Assembly (NCBI RefSeq): GCF_016411825.1
Contig: NZ_JAEKMH010000001.1
Location: 1,116,001-1,180,000, forward strand
Direction: 5' to 3'
Length of the DNA: 64,000 bases
DNA from: Devosia sediminis
Lineage (GTDB): Bacteria > Pseudomonadota > Alphaproteobacteria > Rhizobiales > Devosiaceae
The notes beneath the pieces were generated by a model that saw only the letters and a program-made list of their open reading frames with translations, was not told the DNA's origin and ran no database searches. Position 1 is the first letter of the stretch; each line of letters begins with the position of its first letter. This document shows positions 1-7,855 of this stretch, piece after piece. The position numbers and the translations under genes were made by a program.

Positions 1-2
1 AG

Positions 3-512
3 GGCGCATTCAACAATCTGCCAACCAGCAATTCCGAAATCAGCCGGGAGCTCGAGCCCAGTTCATTCGTGCGGAGCGACGACAGGCTGGTGGCCATTTT
101 CCGCGACCAGGGGAATAGCTTCTACAAGATTGCTTCCCTGAGCGATGACGAAGGCGAGACCTGGTCCGACCCAGTGCTGACCAACATGCCGGATTCCCGC
201 ACCAAGCAGAGTGCCGGCAACCTTCCCGACGGAACCGTCTATTCAGTCGGCAATCCGCATCCGAACAAGGCCCGCATGCCGCTGGCCGTGGTGCTCAGCG
301 CCGACGGCTACATGTTCGACCGGGCATTCCTGCTGCGCGCCGCCAGCGACATGCAGCCGCTGCGTTTCGAAGGCCAGTACAAGCGCCCCAGCTATTCCTA
401 TCCCAAGTCGATCGTCTGGGGTGACCACCTCTATGTGAGCTATGCGACCAACAAGGAAGACGTGGAGCTGACCCGCGTGCCGCTGGCCTCGCTTGAGGCT
501 CCGGCCGAATAG
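3..512 (+). CDS. Sialidase-like (BNR/Asp-box) protein, C-terminal part
   Basis: The frame is open from the left edge to a TAG ending at 512, so only the last 169 or so residues are visible and the start lies outside the window. An Asp-box (S-x-D-x-G-x-T-W, in SDDEGETWSDP) is present, followed by a long stretch without motifs and a conserved-looking YSYPKS segment near the end. These are typical of the six-bladed propeller of sialidase-like glycoside hydrolases. Substrate cannot be inferred, and many such proteins are not true sialidases. A strong hairpin terminator follows. I am fairly sure of the fold and unsure of the activity. Confidence 0.65.
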   Translation, partial: GAFNNLPTSNSEISRELEPSSFVRSDDRLVAIFRDQGNSFYKIASLSDDEGETWSDPVLTNMPDSRTKQSAGNLPDGTVYSVGNPHPNKARMPLAVVLSADGYMFDRAFLLRAASDMQPLRFEGQYKRPSYSYPKSIVWGDHLYVSYATNKEDVELTRVPLASLEAPAE

Positions 513-534
513 CGCCTGCCGCGACTGTCCCCAG

Positions 535-560
535 GCCCACCGCCACGGCGGTGGGCTTTT
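535..560 (+). terminator. Rho-independent terminator after the sialidase-like gene
   Basis: Two perfectly complementary 10-base arms (535-544 and 547-556) with a two-base loop are followed by TTTT. It lies 23 bases after the stop codon of the partial gene at the left edge and points the same way. Confidence 0.8.
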
Positions 561-666
561 GCATTTGGGGGCGACACGGCAAGGCCCGGCTTGGCAAGGC
601 CGGTGGAAATCTACTAGAGCAGGTCCGACCGGTCCTGACCGCCCACAGCCAGCGAAAGAAACAGCC

Positions 667-903
667 ATGAGCCGCAAGGAATTCGACGCTTCGCGCATGC
701 GGCGCATGAAACGGGTGGCGGGACGGCATGGGCTGACCATCCTGACGGCCGAGAAGATCAAGGTGTTGGGGCAGGCCGGCGGGCACCAGGTGCGCGACGA
801 CGAGACGTTCAAAATTGTCTATGGCGATGTGCCCAAGCCGTTTTCCGCCTCGCTCGACGATGTCGAAATCTGGCTCGAGGCGCTGGACAACGAATCGGAA
901 TAG
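667..903 (+). CDS. Small hypothetical protein, 78 aa
   Basis: An ATG at 667 opens a 78-residue frame with a GC-rich codon pattern like its neighbours. The N-terminal third is basic (RMRRMKRVAGRH), the C-terminal half acidic (SLDDVEIWLEALDNE). No signal peptide, membrane segment or known motif is seen. A purine stretch (gcgaaagaaa) ends a few bases before the ATG and may be the ribosome site. The frame is open for another 58 codons upstream, but that part crosses the terminator at 535-560, so the ATG at 667 is preferred. Function unknown. Confidence 0.6.
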   Translation: MSRKEFDASRMRRMKRVAGRHGLTILTAEKIKVLGQAGGHQVRDDETFKIVYGDVPKPFSASLDDVEIWLEALDNESE

Positions 904-1193
904 GCGACGGGGTCGGCATCGATCCGAGCAACCTGTTGCCCGATCAACCGTTTCCGGGCTGTACGACGTTTGTGTGAAAGCGCGCGAAGCGTAAGCGAGG
1001 CTGACCTGCCCGGCAAGCCGGGTTGAGAGGACCTTCAAGCCATATCCGTTATTCAAGCGGTAATGGAATCGACGCACACTCAGCTTCGTAGGCTCGTCTG
1101 GAGCCGGTCTGGTTCCAGACTATTGTGGTTGCGGGCTTCTGCGGAAACCCTTCCTACTTCCGCATCCCGCTTCAGTGTGGAGGCGCGTTCCTC
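904..1193. other. Non-coding leader-like region with hairpins
   Basis: No convincing gene is seen here. Two short hairpins can be drawn: a CCCGG/CCGGG stem around 1009-1022 and a TGCGGA/TCCGCA stem (1140-1145 with 1159-1164) just upstream of the small gene at 1194. It may be an untranslated leader for that gene. No T-run marks a terminator and no tRNA-like fold was found. Confidence 0.3.
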
Positions 1194-1370
1194 ATGTTTA
1201 CCTTGATCAACGCCGACGCCGAAGAAGATGACGCCGAAATCACCGACCCCCAGGAAATCGCTGAACTGTTTGCGGCCATCGCCGCCGTGGCCATCGAGGC
1301 TATCGGTGCCGGTCAGGCCCGCACGCTGTTCGAAGCGGTTGTGGAGCAGGAGGGTCGCGACCCCAACTGA
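1194..1370 (+). CDS. Small acidic hypothetical protein, 58 aa
   Basis: An ATG at 1194 follows a GTGGAGG ribosome site at about 10 bases and gives a 58-residue, strongly acidic protein. Residues about 10-25 are rich in D and E, and the middle is an alanine/isoleucine-rich stretch likely to be a helix (FAAIAAVAIEAIGAGQA). The frame can be extended 23 codons to a GTG at 1125, but the ribosome site favours the ATG. No known family is recognised. It stands alone, 132 bases before pxpB. Confidence 0.5.
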   Translation: MFTLINADAEEDDAEITDPQEIAELFAAIAAVAIEAIGAGQARTLFEAVVEQEGRDPN

Positions 1371-1501
1371 GCCCGGAAGTCCCCGACCTGACCATTATCG
1401 AGCCGTTCCAGCATCCTGTCCGCAATTGCGGATGACAGCACCTTGACGGAACGCGGTGCGCTCTGACTCACTGCGTTCCCAAGGGAAGACACTGGATTGC
1501 C

Positions 1502-2164
1502 ATGAGCGGATTTGACAGCGCCACGCCGCGCAGAGCTGAGATTTTGCCCCTGGGTGACTGCGCGCTGCTGGTGCGGTTCGGGGAGAGGCTCGACGACGCT
1601 GCCAACCAGGCGGCGCTGGTCCTGGCGGACCGGCTGGCCGGAGCAGGCATTATGGGGATCAAGGAAATCGTGCCGAGCCTGGTCTCGGTGCTGGTGCGAT
1701 ATGCGCCCGAGATGATCGGACCCAATCGGCTGGCCGGTGAAATAGCGCTGCTGCTCGGGGCCAAGGCAGCCGAACGGCAGGCTCCCATCCATGACATCGA
1801 AGTGCGGTTCGACGGCCCGGACGTGGCCGAAGTCGCGGCCGCGCTCGGTCTCGGGGTCGATGACTTTATTTTGCGCCACAACGCAGCGCCGCTGCGGGTG
1901 CTGACGACCGGGTTTGCGCCCGGCTTTGTGTATTGCGGATTGCACGAGGAGGCGCTGGTGCTGCCGCGGCGGACCAGCGTGTGGCCGATGGTGCCGGCGG
2001 GTAGTGTGTTGTTCGCGGCCGGGCAGACGGCGATCGTGGCCACCGACATTCCTACCGGATGGCATGTCATCGGGCAGACCGCGTTCCGTAATTTTCGCCC
2101 CGATGCCGATCCGCCGACGCTGCTGCGGGCAGGCGATCTCATCCGTTTTACGAGTGTGCCGTGA
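1502..2164 (+). CDS. pxpB: 5-oxoprolinase subunit PxpB (KipI family)
   Basis: 220 residues, the usual length for PxpB/KipI. With PxpA and PxpC it forms the ATP-dependent bacterial 5-oxoprolinase, which opens pyroglutamate to glutamate in the cytoplasm. The family signature is visible in the C-terminal cyclophilin-like half: TTGFAPGFVYCG, then LPRR and VPAGSV, then TDIPTGWHVIGQT. The gene starts an operon: its TGA overlaps the GTG of pxpC by four bases, and pxpC in turn overlaps pxpA. In Bacillus, KipI is known as a kinase inhibitor, but the three-gene set here argues for the enzyme role. Confidence 0.9.
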   Translation: MSGFDSATPRRAEILPLGDCALLVRFGERLDDAANQAALVLADRLAGAGIMGIKEIVPSLVSVLVRYAPEMIGPNRLAGEIALLLGAKAAERQAPIHDIEVRFDGPDVAEVAAALGLGVDDFILRHNAAPLRVLTTGFAPGFVYCGLHEEALVLPRRTSVWPMVPAGSVLFAAGQTAIVATDIPTGWHVIGQTAFRNFRPDADPPTLLRAGDLIRFTSVP

Positions 2165-3060
2165 GCGCCCGGTTGCGCATCCTGCGAGCAGGGCCGCTGA
2201 CGACCATCCAGGATGGCGGGCGCGAAGGATTGCTGGTGCATGGCATCAGCGCCTCGGGACCTATGGATCGCAGCAGTTTTGACCGGGCGGGCCGGCTTGC
2301 GGGAGCCAGTGCCGAGGCCGGGGTCGAATTCACCCAGGCGGGAATCGATGTGGCGGTCGAGGCGGGCACGCTGCGTCTCGGCTGGGCCGGAGGGGCATTT
2401 GTGATATCCGTGAACGGCGTGGCGCAGGACTGGCCGGGGAGCGCGGAACTGCATGCCGGGGACCGGCTATCAATCACGCCGGGTGCCTGGGGCAATTATG
2501 GGTACCTGCGGTTCGGCCCGGGCCTCGACCTGCCGCTGGTGATGGGGAGCCAGTCGACCAGTACGCGTGCGCGGCTGGGTGGCGTAGACGGGCGGGCCTT
2601 GGTGGCAGGCGATGTGCTGAAGCTGGTCGGGCAAGGTAAGGCGCCCGAGGCGGTGGAGGCAGCACACCGACAGGATGGGCCTATTCGCTTCATCTGGGGC
2701 ATTCACGCACGCCATTTCACCCAAAACGTACGCGAAAAATTCGTAACCGCTGTGTTCCGGATCAGTCCGATGATGGACCGGATGGGCGTGCGGATTGTCG
2801 ACGAGAACAGGGTTTTCGAGGAGGCCAGCATTCTGTCGCTGGTGTCCGACCCCATTCTGCCGGGAGACATCCAGATCCTCGGCGATGGCACGCCGATCGT
2901 GCTGATGCGCGACCACCAGCCGACTGGTGGCTATCCGCGAATCGGCACCATCATCACCGCCGATCTCGACCGGCTTTCGCAGATGCGACCAGGCCAAACA
3001 GTTGCCTTTGCACCCGTTAGCGTGGAGCATGCCCAGCACCTGTTGCGGAGCAGTGCATGA
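2161..3060 (+). CDS. pxpC: 5-oxoprolinase subunit PxpC (KipA / biotin-dependent carboxyltransferase-like family)
   Basis: 299 residues starting with GTG, overlapping the pxpB stop as GTGA. The N-terminal motif LRILRAGPLTTIQDGGR and the following GISASGPMDRSSF are hallmark PxpC/KipA features. Further on come YGYLRFGPGLDLP and, near the end, DHQPTGGYPRIGTI, both conserved in the family. It is the partner of PxpB in the ATP-dependent cleavage of 5-oxoproline. Its stop overlaps the ATG of pxpA (ATGA), so translation of the three subunits is probably coupled. Related proteins form the allophanate hydrolase subunit 2, but no urea carboxylase gene is nearby. Confidence 0.9.
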   Translation: MSARLRILRAGPLTTIQDGGREGLLVHGISASGPMDRSSFDRAGRLAGASAEAGVEFTQAGIDVAVEAGTLRLGWAGGAFVISVNGVAQDWPGSAELHAGDRLSITPGAWGNYGYLRFGPGLDLPLVMGSQSTSTRARLGGVDGRALVAGDVLKLVGQGKAPEAVEAAHRQDGPIRFIWGIHARHFTQNVREKFVTAVFRISPMMDRMGVRIVDENRVFEEASILSLVSDPILPGDIQILGDGTPIVLMRDHQPTGGYPRIGTIITADLDRLSQMRPGQTVAFAPVSVEHAQHLLRSSA

Positions 3061-3827
3061 CCAGCATCGATCTCAATGCCGACCTCGGCGAGGGCATGGG
3101 AACGGACGATGACCTGTTGGCCATCGTGTCCAGCGCCTCGATTGCCTGCGGCGGACATGCCGGCGACGCGGCGACGATCCGGCGCATTCTCAAGATCTGC
3201 AAAGCACGCGGTGTGCGTGCCGGGGCTCACCCAGGCTACAGTGATCCCAAACGCTTCGGACGGTTCCGCCTGGTCATGCCGCTCGAACAATTGCTGGGGC
3301 AGATCCGCAGCCAGCTTTTCCTTGTGCGCCATATCGCAGACGAGGTCGATGTGCCGCTGTCCTATGTGAAACTGCATGGCGCACTGGCCAACCAGACAGC
3401 CGAGGAGCTGGCTTTCGCCGTCGGCATTTTTGCCTCGATCCAGGCCATGGATCCAAAAATCGCAGTGCTGGCGCTCGACAACAGCCAGCAGGTGAGGGCC
3501 GCCAAGGCCGTCGGCCTGCCGCTGATCCGCGAGGCCTATGCCGATCGTGCCTATACGGCCGAGGGCCTGCTGGTGTCGCGGACGGAAACGGGAGCGGTCA
3601 TTCATGACCCCGAAGCGGTGATCGAGCGCTGCCTGCGGCTGGCCAAGACGGGCGAAATCGTCGCGGTGGATGGGACGGTGCTGAAATCCTCGGCGCGATC
3701 GATATGCCTCCATGGCGACACGCCGGGAGCGGTGGACCTCGCCCGAGAGGTCAGGGATGCGCTCGAGGGCGAGGGCATCACCATTGCGCCGGCGGAGCCG
3801 GAAGAGGACTTACCCTGGGACCTCTGA
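3057..3827 (+). CDS. pxpA: 5-oxoprolinase subunit PxpA (LamB/YcsF family)
   Basis: 256 residues, the normal family length. The N-terminus begins with IDLNADLGEGMGTDD, the LamB/YcsF signature. It continues with ACGGHAGD, GVRAGAHPGYSD and, in the C-terminal part, ICLHGDTPGA. The fold is a deacetylase-like barrel and it completes the PxpABC 5-oxoprolinase. It is the last gene of the pxpBCA operon; no T-tract terminator follows, but a palindromic repeat lies about 75 bases downstream. Convergent transport genes on the other strand begin ending at 3996. Confidence 0.92.
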   Translation: MTSIDLNADLGEGMGTDDDLLAIVSSASIACGGHAGDAATIRRILKICKARGVRAGAHPGYSDPKRFGRFRLVMPLEQLLGQIRSQLFLVRHIADEVDVPLSYVKLHGALANQTAEELAFAVGIFASIQAMDPKIAVLALDNSQQVRAAKAVGLPLIREAYADRAYTAEGLLVSRTETGAVIHDPEAVIERCLRLAKTGEIVAVDGTVLKSSARSICLHGDTPGAVDLAREVRDALEGEGITIAPAEPEEDLPWDL

Positions 3828-3899
3828 AGGGGGAGAGGTGAAATCGGCGACATGCCTTGAATTTCAGAGGACCCAGGGTAGCTTGGCCACACCACCGGC

Positions 3900-3969
3900 T
3901 GTCATCCCGGCGAAAGCCGGGATCCATCTTGTGATCTCAGGATGGGCCCCGGCTTTCGCCGGGGTGACA
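3900..3969. repeat. Intergenic palindromic repeat (family A)
   Basis: Two inverted arms of about 20 bases, reading GTCATCCCGGCGAAAGCCGG on the left and its near-complement ending GGGGTGAC on the right, are separated by about 25 bases. Each arm also contains a small internal hairpin around GGCGAAAGCC. It sits between the convergent ends of pxpA and the livF-like gene and could act as a bidirectional terminator or mRNA-end stabiliser. Only one copy was noticed in this window. Confidence 0.7.
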
Positions 3970-3995
3970 ATCCGGGGGTGGGAAGAGTTACGAAG

Positions 3996-4766
3996 CTAGA
4001 TCGCCAGGTATTCCTGGCGGAGTTCGGCATTGTCCAAGACTTCCTTGGCGGTGCCGGCGAAGGCGACTTCGCCGGTGTCGAGGATGACGGCGCGGTCAGC
4101 CAGTTTCAGCGCCGCCACGGCGTTTTGCTCCACGATGATGGTGGTGATGCCGAGCGGCTTGATCGAATGCAGGATGCGCTCGATCTCCTGCACGATGACA
4201 GGCGCCAGACCTTCATACGGCTCGTCGAGCAGCAGGAGTTTCAGATCGCGGGCGAGGGCGCGGGCAATGGCCAGCATCTGCTGCTCGCCGCCGGAAAGGG
4301 TCACGCCTTCCTGCTTGCGGCGTTCGGCGAGGCGCGGAAAGCTCTCGTAGATCTGCTCAAGGCTCCAGCCATTGCCAGGCGAGACTTTTGCGAGGGTGAT
4401 GTTTTCCTCGACGGTCAGGCCCTGGATGATGCGGCGATCCTCCGGGACAAGCTGGATGCCGGATCGGGCAGCTTCAAAACTCTTCATCTTGTGGATGGGC
4501 TGATCGTCGAGCCAAATTTCGCCCTGGCGCATCTGCGGATTGTCGACGCGGGCGATGGTCCGGAGTGTCGAGGTCTTGCCAGCGCCGTTGCGGCCGAGAA
4601 GTGCGAGGATTTCGCCCCGGCGGATGTCGAGCGACACGCCTTGCACGATATAGCTTTCGCCATAGTAGGCATGCATATCCCGGACCGAGAAGAAGGGGCG
4701 GGTGGTTTCGTGTGTCGCGGCCTGGCTGCCGGCGGCGGTATCAGTTTGCATGGCAACAGAACTCAT
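3996..4766 (-). CDS. livF: ABC transporter ATPase, LivF type
   Basis: 256 residues. The ATPase core shows Walker A (GRNGAGKTST), the Q-loop with PEDRRI, the ABC signature LSGGEQQ and Walker B LLLLDEP followed by YEGLAP, which marks LivF-type subunits. An extra N-terminal 25 residues precede the usual start. Its ATG overlaps the stop of the livG-like gene (TGATG). It should energise import through the LivH/LivM-like channel at the inner membrane. The substrate is set by the binding protein at 7856-9214 and is not clear. Confidence 0.88.
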   Translation of the reverse strand: MSSVAMQTDTAAGSQAATHETTRPFFSVRDMHAYYGESYIVQGVSLDIRRGEILALLGRNGAGKTSTLRTIARVDNPQMRQGEIWLDDQPIHKMKSFEAARSGIQLVPEDRRIIQGLTVEENITLAKVSPGNGWSLEQIYESFPRLAERRKQEGVTLSGGEQQMLAIARALARDLKLLLLDEPYEGLAPVIVQEIERILHSIKPLGITTIIVEQNAVAALKLADRAVILDTGEVAFAGTAKEVLDNAELRQEYLAI

Positions 4767-5530
4767 CAGTGAGTCCCCCCGAGATAGGCTTCCTGCACCT
4801 TGGGATTGCCGCGGACCTCGTCCGGGGTGCCGTCGGCGATGATACGTCCCTGTGCGAGCACGGAAATCTTGTCGGCCAGCGAGAACACGACATGCATGTC
4901 GTGCTCGATGATGACCTTGGTCATGCCGCGGCTCTTGATCTTCTTGAGAAGCTCGATGGTGGTGTTGGTGTCATGGCGGCTCATGCCGGCCGTGGGTTCG
5001 TCCAGCAGCAACAGCCGCGGGTGCTGGATGAGGCACATGGCCAGTTCCATGCGGCGCTTGTCGCCGCGGCTGAGGCTGGCCGCCTGCATGTCCTTGCGGT
5101 TGAGCATGCCCACATCCTCGAGCATGTGCTCGGCTTCCTGGCGGATGCCTGTTTCGCTATCGAGCGAGCGCAGCATGTTGAGGGTGAAGGTGCCGTCGCG
5201 CTTGGCGAAGGCCGGGATCATGACGTTGTGCAGCACCGAGAGATCGGCAAAGATTTCCGGTGTCTGGAAGACGCGGGCAATGCCGAGCTGGTTGATCTGG
5301 TAGGGCTTGCGGCCGGTGAGGATCGCGCCGTCAAAAACCACCTGACCACTGGTCGGCGCAAGCTTGCCGATGATGACGTTGAGCAGGGTCGATTTGCCCG
5401 CGCCGTTGGGGCCGATGATCGCATGGGTCTGGCCTTCTTCGACCTGGAGGTCGATATCGGCCAGGGCATGCAGGCCGCCGAAGCGCTTGTGGACGTCCGC
5501 GACGTGCAGGACAACGTTGGAATTTGCCAT
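4766..5530 (-). CDS. livG: ABC transporter ATPase, LivG type
   Basis: 254 residues. Walker A is GPNGAGKSTL, followed by the LivG-typical GIARVFQTPEIF segment. The signature loop reads LSRGDKRRME instead of the canonical LSGGQ, a variation seen in part of the LivG/UrtD group. Walker B is LLLLDEPTAGM, then IIEHDMHVVFSLADKI. It pairs with the LivF-type ATPase (overlapping start) and lies 11 bases after the livM-like gene. The modified signature loop together with SRHDTN resembles UrtD-like proteins, so a urea-type or other polar substrate rather than branched-chain amino acids is possible. Confidence 0.86.
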   Translation of the reverse strand: MANSNVVLHVADVHKRFGGLHALADIDLQVEEGQTHAIIGPNGAGKSTLLNVIIGKLAPTSGQVVFDGAILTGRKPYQINQLGIARVFQTPEIFADLSVLHNVMIPAFAKRDGTFTLNMLRSLDSETGIRQEAEHMLEDVGMLNRKDMQAASLSRGDKRRMELAMCLIQHPRLLLLDEPTAGMSRHDTNTTIELLKKIKSRGMTKVIIEHDMHVVFSLADKISVLAQGRIIADGTPDEVRGNPKVQEAYLGGTH

Positions 5531-5541
5531 TTCGCCTGTCC

Positions 5542-6681
5542 TTATTCAGCCGGCTGCGTTTGGGTCTTGGCCGCCGGGGTGCCGGAGCGGCGGACGGCGG
5601 CGGCGATGCGCCGGACGCCTTCCATGATGCCGCCGGGCAGGAAGATCACGATGATCACGAACAGCAGCCCGAGGGTCAGGTGCCAGCCATCACCCACGAA
5701 CTTGCTGGTGACGGTGACCATGAAGTCGGCCATGCCATCAGGCAGGAAGCTCCAGAAGCGGGCGAGGATGTTGTCGTTGAGCGCCGAGAGGATGTTCTCG
5801 AAGTATTTGATGATCCAGGCGCCGATGACGGGCCCGACCAGAGTACCGACGCCGCCGAGGATGGTCATCAGCACGACTTCGCCCGAAGCGGTCCACTGCA
5901 TGCGCTCGGCACCGGCCAACGGATCGGTGACGGCCAGGAGGGCACCGGCAAGGCCGGCATACATGCCCGAGATGACGAAGGCCGAGAGGGCATAGGGTCT
6001 TGTGTTGAAGCCGGTGAACTGCATGCGCGTCTGGTTGGACTTGATCGATTTCAGCATCATGCCGAAAGGCGAGCCGGTGATGCGCTGGGCAAAGAAGAAA
6101 GCCAGGATCAGGAAGCCGGCGCAGAAGTAGAAGCCGGCATAGCCCGAGAGCTGCTGGCCGAAGAGCGTCGGCACAGGCTGGCCGACAAAGGTCTGGCCGA
6201 TGGCGGCGTCCAGCACGCGCGGATCGTTGAGCGTGAGCTGGAGGCCGGTCTCGCCATTGGTGATGGGCGTCAGTACCGAATAGGCGAGGTTATAGCTCAT
6301 CTGGGCGAAGGCCAGGGTGAGGATGGAGAAGTATATGCCGGAGCGCCGGAGGCAGAGGAAGCCGATGACCAGCGCGAAGAGGGCCGAGACGATTACCGCG
6401 AAGACCATTGCCGGGATGGCGTCGAGGGTCAGCAGCTTGAACGACCAGACGGCGGTGTAGGAACCGACGCCGAAGAAGGCGGCGTGGCCAAAACTGAGGT
6501 AACCGGTCAGGCCGAAGAGGATGTTAAAGCCGACGGCGAAGATGCCGTAGATCATGAAGCGTTGCAGCAGGTCCGGGTAGCCCGCGCCGAAGGGCGCCAG
6601 CCAGATCGGCATGGCCAGAACGACGATGGTGAAGCCGAGGAAAAGAAGCAGGTCGTTGCGGGACATGAACGTAGTGGGCAT
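5542..6681 (-). CDS. livM: ABC transporter permease, LivM type
   Basis: 379 residues, mostly hydrophobic, with about eight to ten membrane helices. [21 protein letters not shown] and the later [13 protein letters not shown] are conserved blocks of LivM permeases. A polar cytoplasmic tail ([21 protein letters not shown]) ends the protein. The start at 6681 lies one base from the stop of the livH-like gene; an internal Met six codons in (6666) is an alternative start. It is the second half of the inner-membrane channel of this importer. Confidence 0.88.
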   Translation of the reverse strand: MPTTFMSRNDLLLFLGFTIVVLAMPIWLAPFGAGYPDLLQRFMIYGIFAVGFNILFGLTGYLSFGHAAFFGVGSYTAVWSFKLLTLDAIPAMVFAVIVSALFALVIGFLCLRRSGIYFSILTLAFAQMSYNLAYSVLTPITNGETGLQLTLNDPRVLDAAIGQTFVGQPVPTLFGQQLSGYAGFYFCAGFLILAFFFAQRITGSPFGMMLKSIKSNQTRMQFTGFNTRPYALSAFVISGMYAGLAGALLAVTDPLAGAERMQWTASGEVVLMTILGGVGTLVGPVIGAWIIKYFENILSALNDNILARFWSFLPDGMADFMVTVTSKFVGDGWHLTLGLLFVIIVIFLPGGIMEGVRRIAAAVRRSGTPAAKTQTQPAE

Positions 6682-6682
6682 G

Positions 6683-7714
6683 TCAGCTCTCCATCACGCC
6701 GCGGCGGCCAAGTAGGCCACGGGGGCGAACGAGTAGAATGACCACGGCAACTAGGTAGATGATGATCTGGTCGATGCCGGGAACGATGGCCTTCACCTGC
6801 GTCATCGAGGCGAAGGACTGGAGAATGCCGAGCAGGAACCCGGCAGCCACGGCGCCGGGCAGGGAGCCCATGCCGCCCACGACCACGACCACGAAGGAAA
6901 GGACCAGGAAGTCCATACCCAGGTGATAGTTGGGCGGGAGCAGGGGCGTGTACATGACGCCGGCCATGCCCGCGACCACGGCGGCAAGGCCGAACATCAC
7001 GGTGAAGCGCCGGTCGATGTTGATGCCGAGGAGGCCCACCGTTTCACGGTCCGCCATGCCGGCGCGGACGACCATGCCGAAAGTGGTGAACTGGAGGAAG
7101 GCGAAGACGCCGGCAATGACTACTGCCGAGAAGACGAAGTAAATCAGGCGCCAGAGCGGATAGGTGATGACATTGGCCTGCATGCCGAGGAAAGCGCCGA
7201 TATCGGCGGCCCCACGTAGGTCGGTCGGCATGGGTTGGGGAATGGGGTTGGGTCCGAAGATCGACTTGATGACTTCCTGCGCCACGATGGCAAGGCCGAA
7301 GGTCACGAGGATCTGCTCGGCATGGGGGCGCTTGTAGAAGTGCTTGATGATGCCGCGCTCGAGCGCAATGCCGACCAGGAGCATGATCGGAATGGTGATC
7401 AGGATCGAGAACGGCACTGAATAGTTCACCAGCACCGCACCGAAGTCGCCCAGCCAGGCCTGTACCAACGGCTCGCGTACTTCCAGCGGCGATCCCCAGG
7501 GGGAGAGCTTTGTCGGGTCGATGGTGACGGTTTCCATGGTGAGGAACATGCGCACGGTGACGGCGCAGAAGGCCCCGAGCATGAACAGGGCACCGTGGGC
7601 GAAATTGACGACGCCCAGCGTGCCGAACACCAGGGTCAGCCCCAGGGCGATCAGCGCATAGGCAGCGCCTTTATCGAGCCCGTTGAGGAATTGCAGAAAG
7701 ATGACTTCGAACAT
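6683..7714 (-). CDS. livH: ABC transporter permease, LivH type
   Basis: 343 residues with many membrane helices. The N-terminus [20 protein letters not shown] and [20 protein letters not shown] are the standard LivH opening. A family-typical [19 protein letters not shown] loop and [17 protein letters not shown] follow. Compared with short LivH proteins it has an additional periplasmic-looking segment after the second helix (about residues 45-75), as seen in longer family members. A GGAG ribosome site precedes the ATG. It is separated from the binding-protein gene by a GC-rich repeat, which may allow different transcript stability for the binding protein. Confidence 0.88.
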   Translation of the reverse strand: MFEVIFLQFLNGLDKGAAYALIALGLTLVFGTLGVVNFAHGALFMLGAFCAVTVRMFLTMETVTIDPTKLSPWGSPLEVREPLVQAWLGDFGAVLVNYSVPFSILITIPIMLLVGIALERGIIKHFYKRPHAEQILVTFGLAIVAQEVIKSIFGPNPIPQPMPTDLRGAADIGAFLGMQANVITYPLWRLIYFVFSAVVIAGVFAFLQFTTFGMVVRAGMADRETVGLLGINIDRRFTVMFGLAAVVAGMAGVMYTPLLPPNYHLGMDFLVLSFVVVVVGGMGSLPGAVAAGFLLGILQSFASMTQVKAIVPGIDQIIIYLVAVVILLVRPRGLLGRRGVMES

Positions 7715-7732
7715 TTGATGCTCCGTTCTTCA

Positions 7733-7850
7733 CCTCTCCCTTTGGGGGGAGGTCGGCGCGAAAGCGCCGGGCGAGGGGGCCTCCTGCAAGGAAAGGCCCC
7801 CTCACCCCAACCCTCTCGCCTGGGGGAGAGGGGGCGGTTCAGCGTGCGTC
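7733..7850. repeat. GC-rich inverted repeat between livK-like and livH-like genes
   Basis: The 140-base gap holds purine/pyrimidine-rich arms: CCTCTCCCTTTGGGGGGAGG at the left and a CTCTCGCCTGGGGGAGAG-type arm at the right, with a GGCGCGAAAGCGCC mini-hairpin and GGGGGCCTCC/AAGGCCCCCT arms between them. It resembles the C-family intergenic elements at 36941, 42186 and 63478. In binding-protein transporters such stems often make the first gene's mRNA more stable; that is inference here. Confidence 0.6.
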
Positions 7851-7855
7851 GTGAC

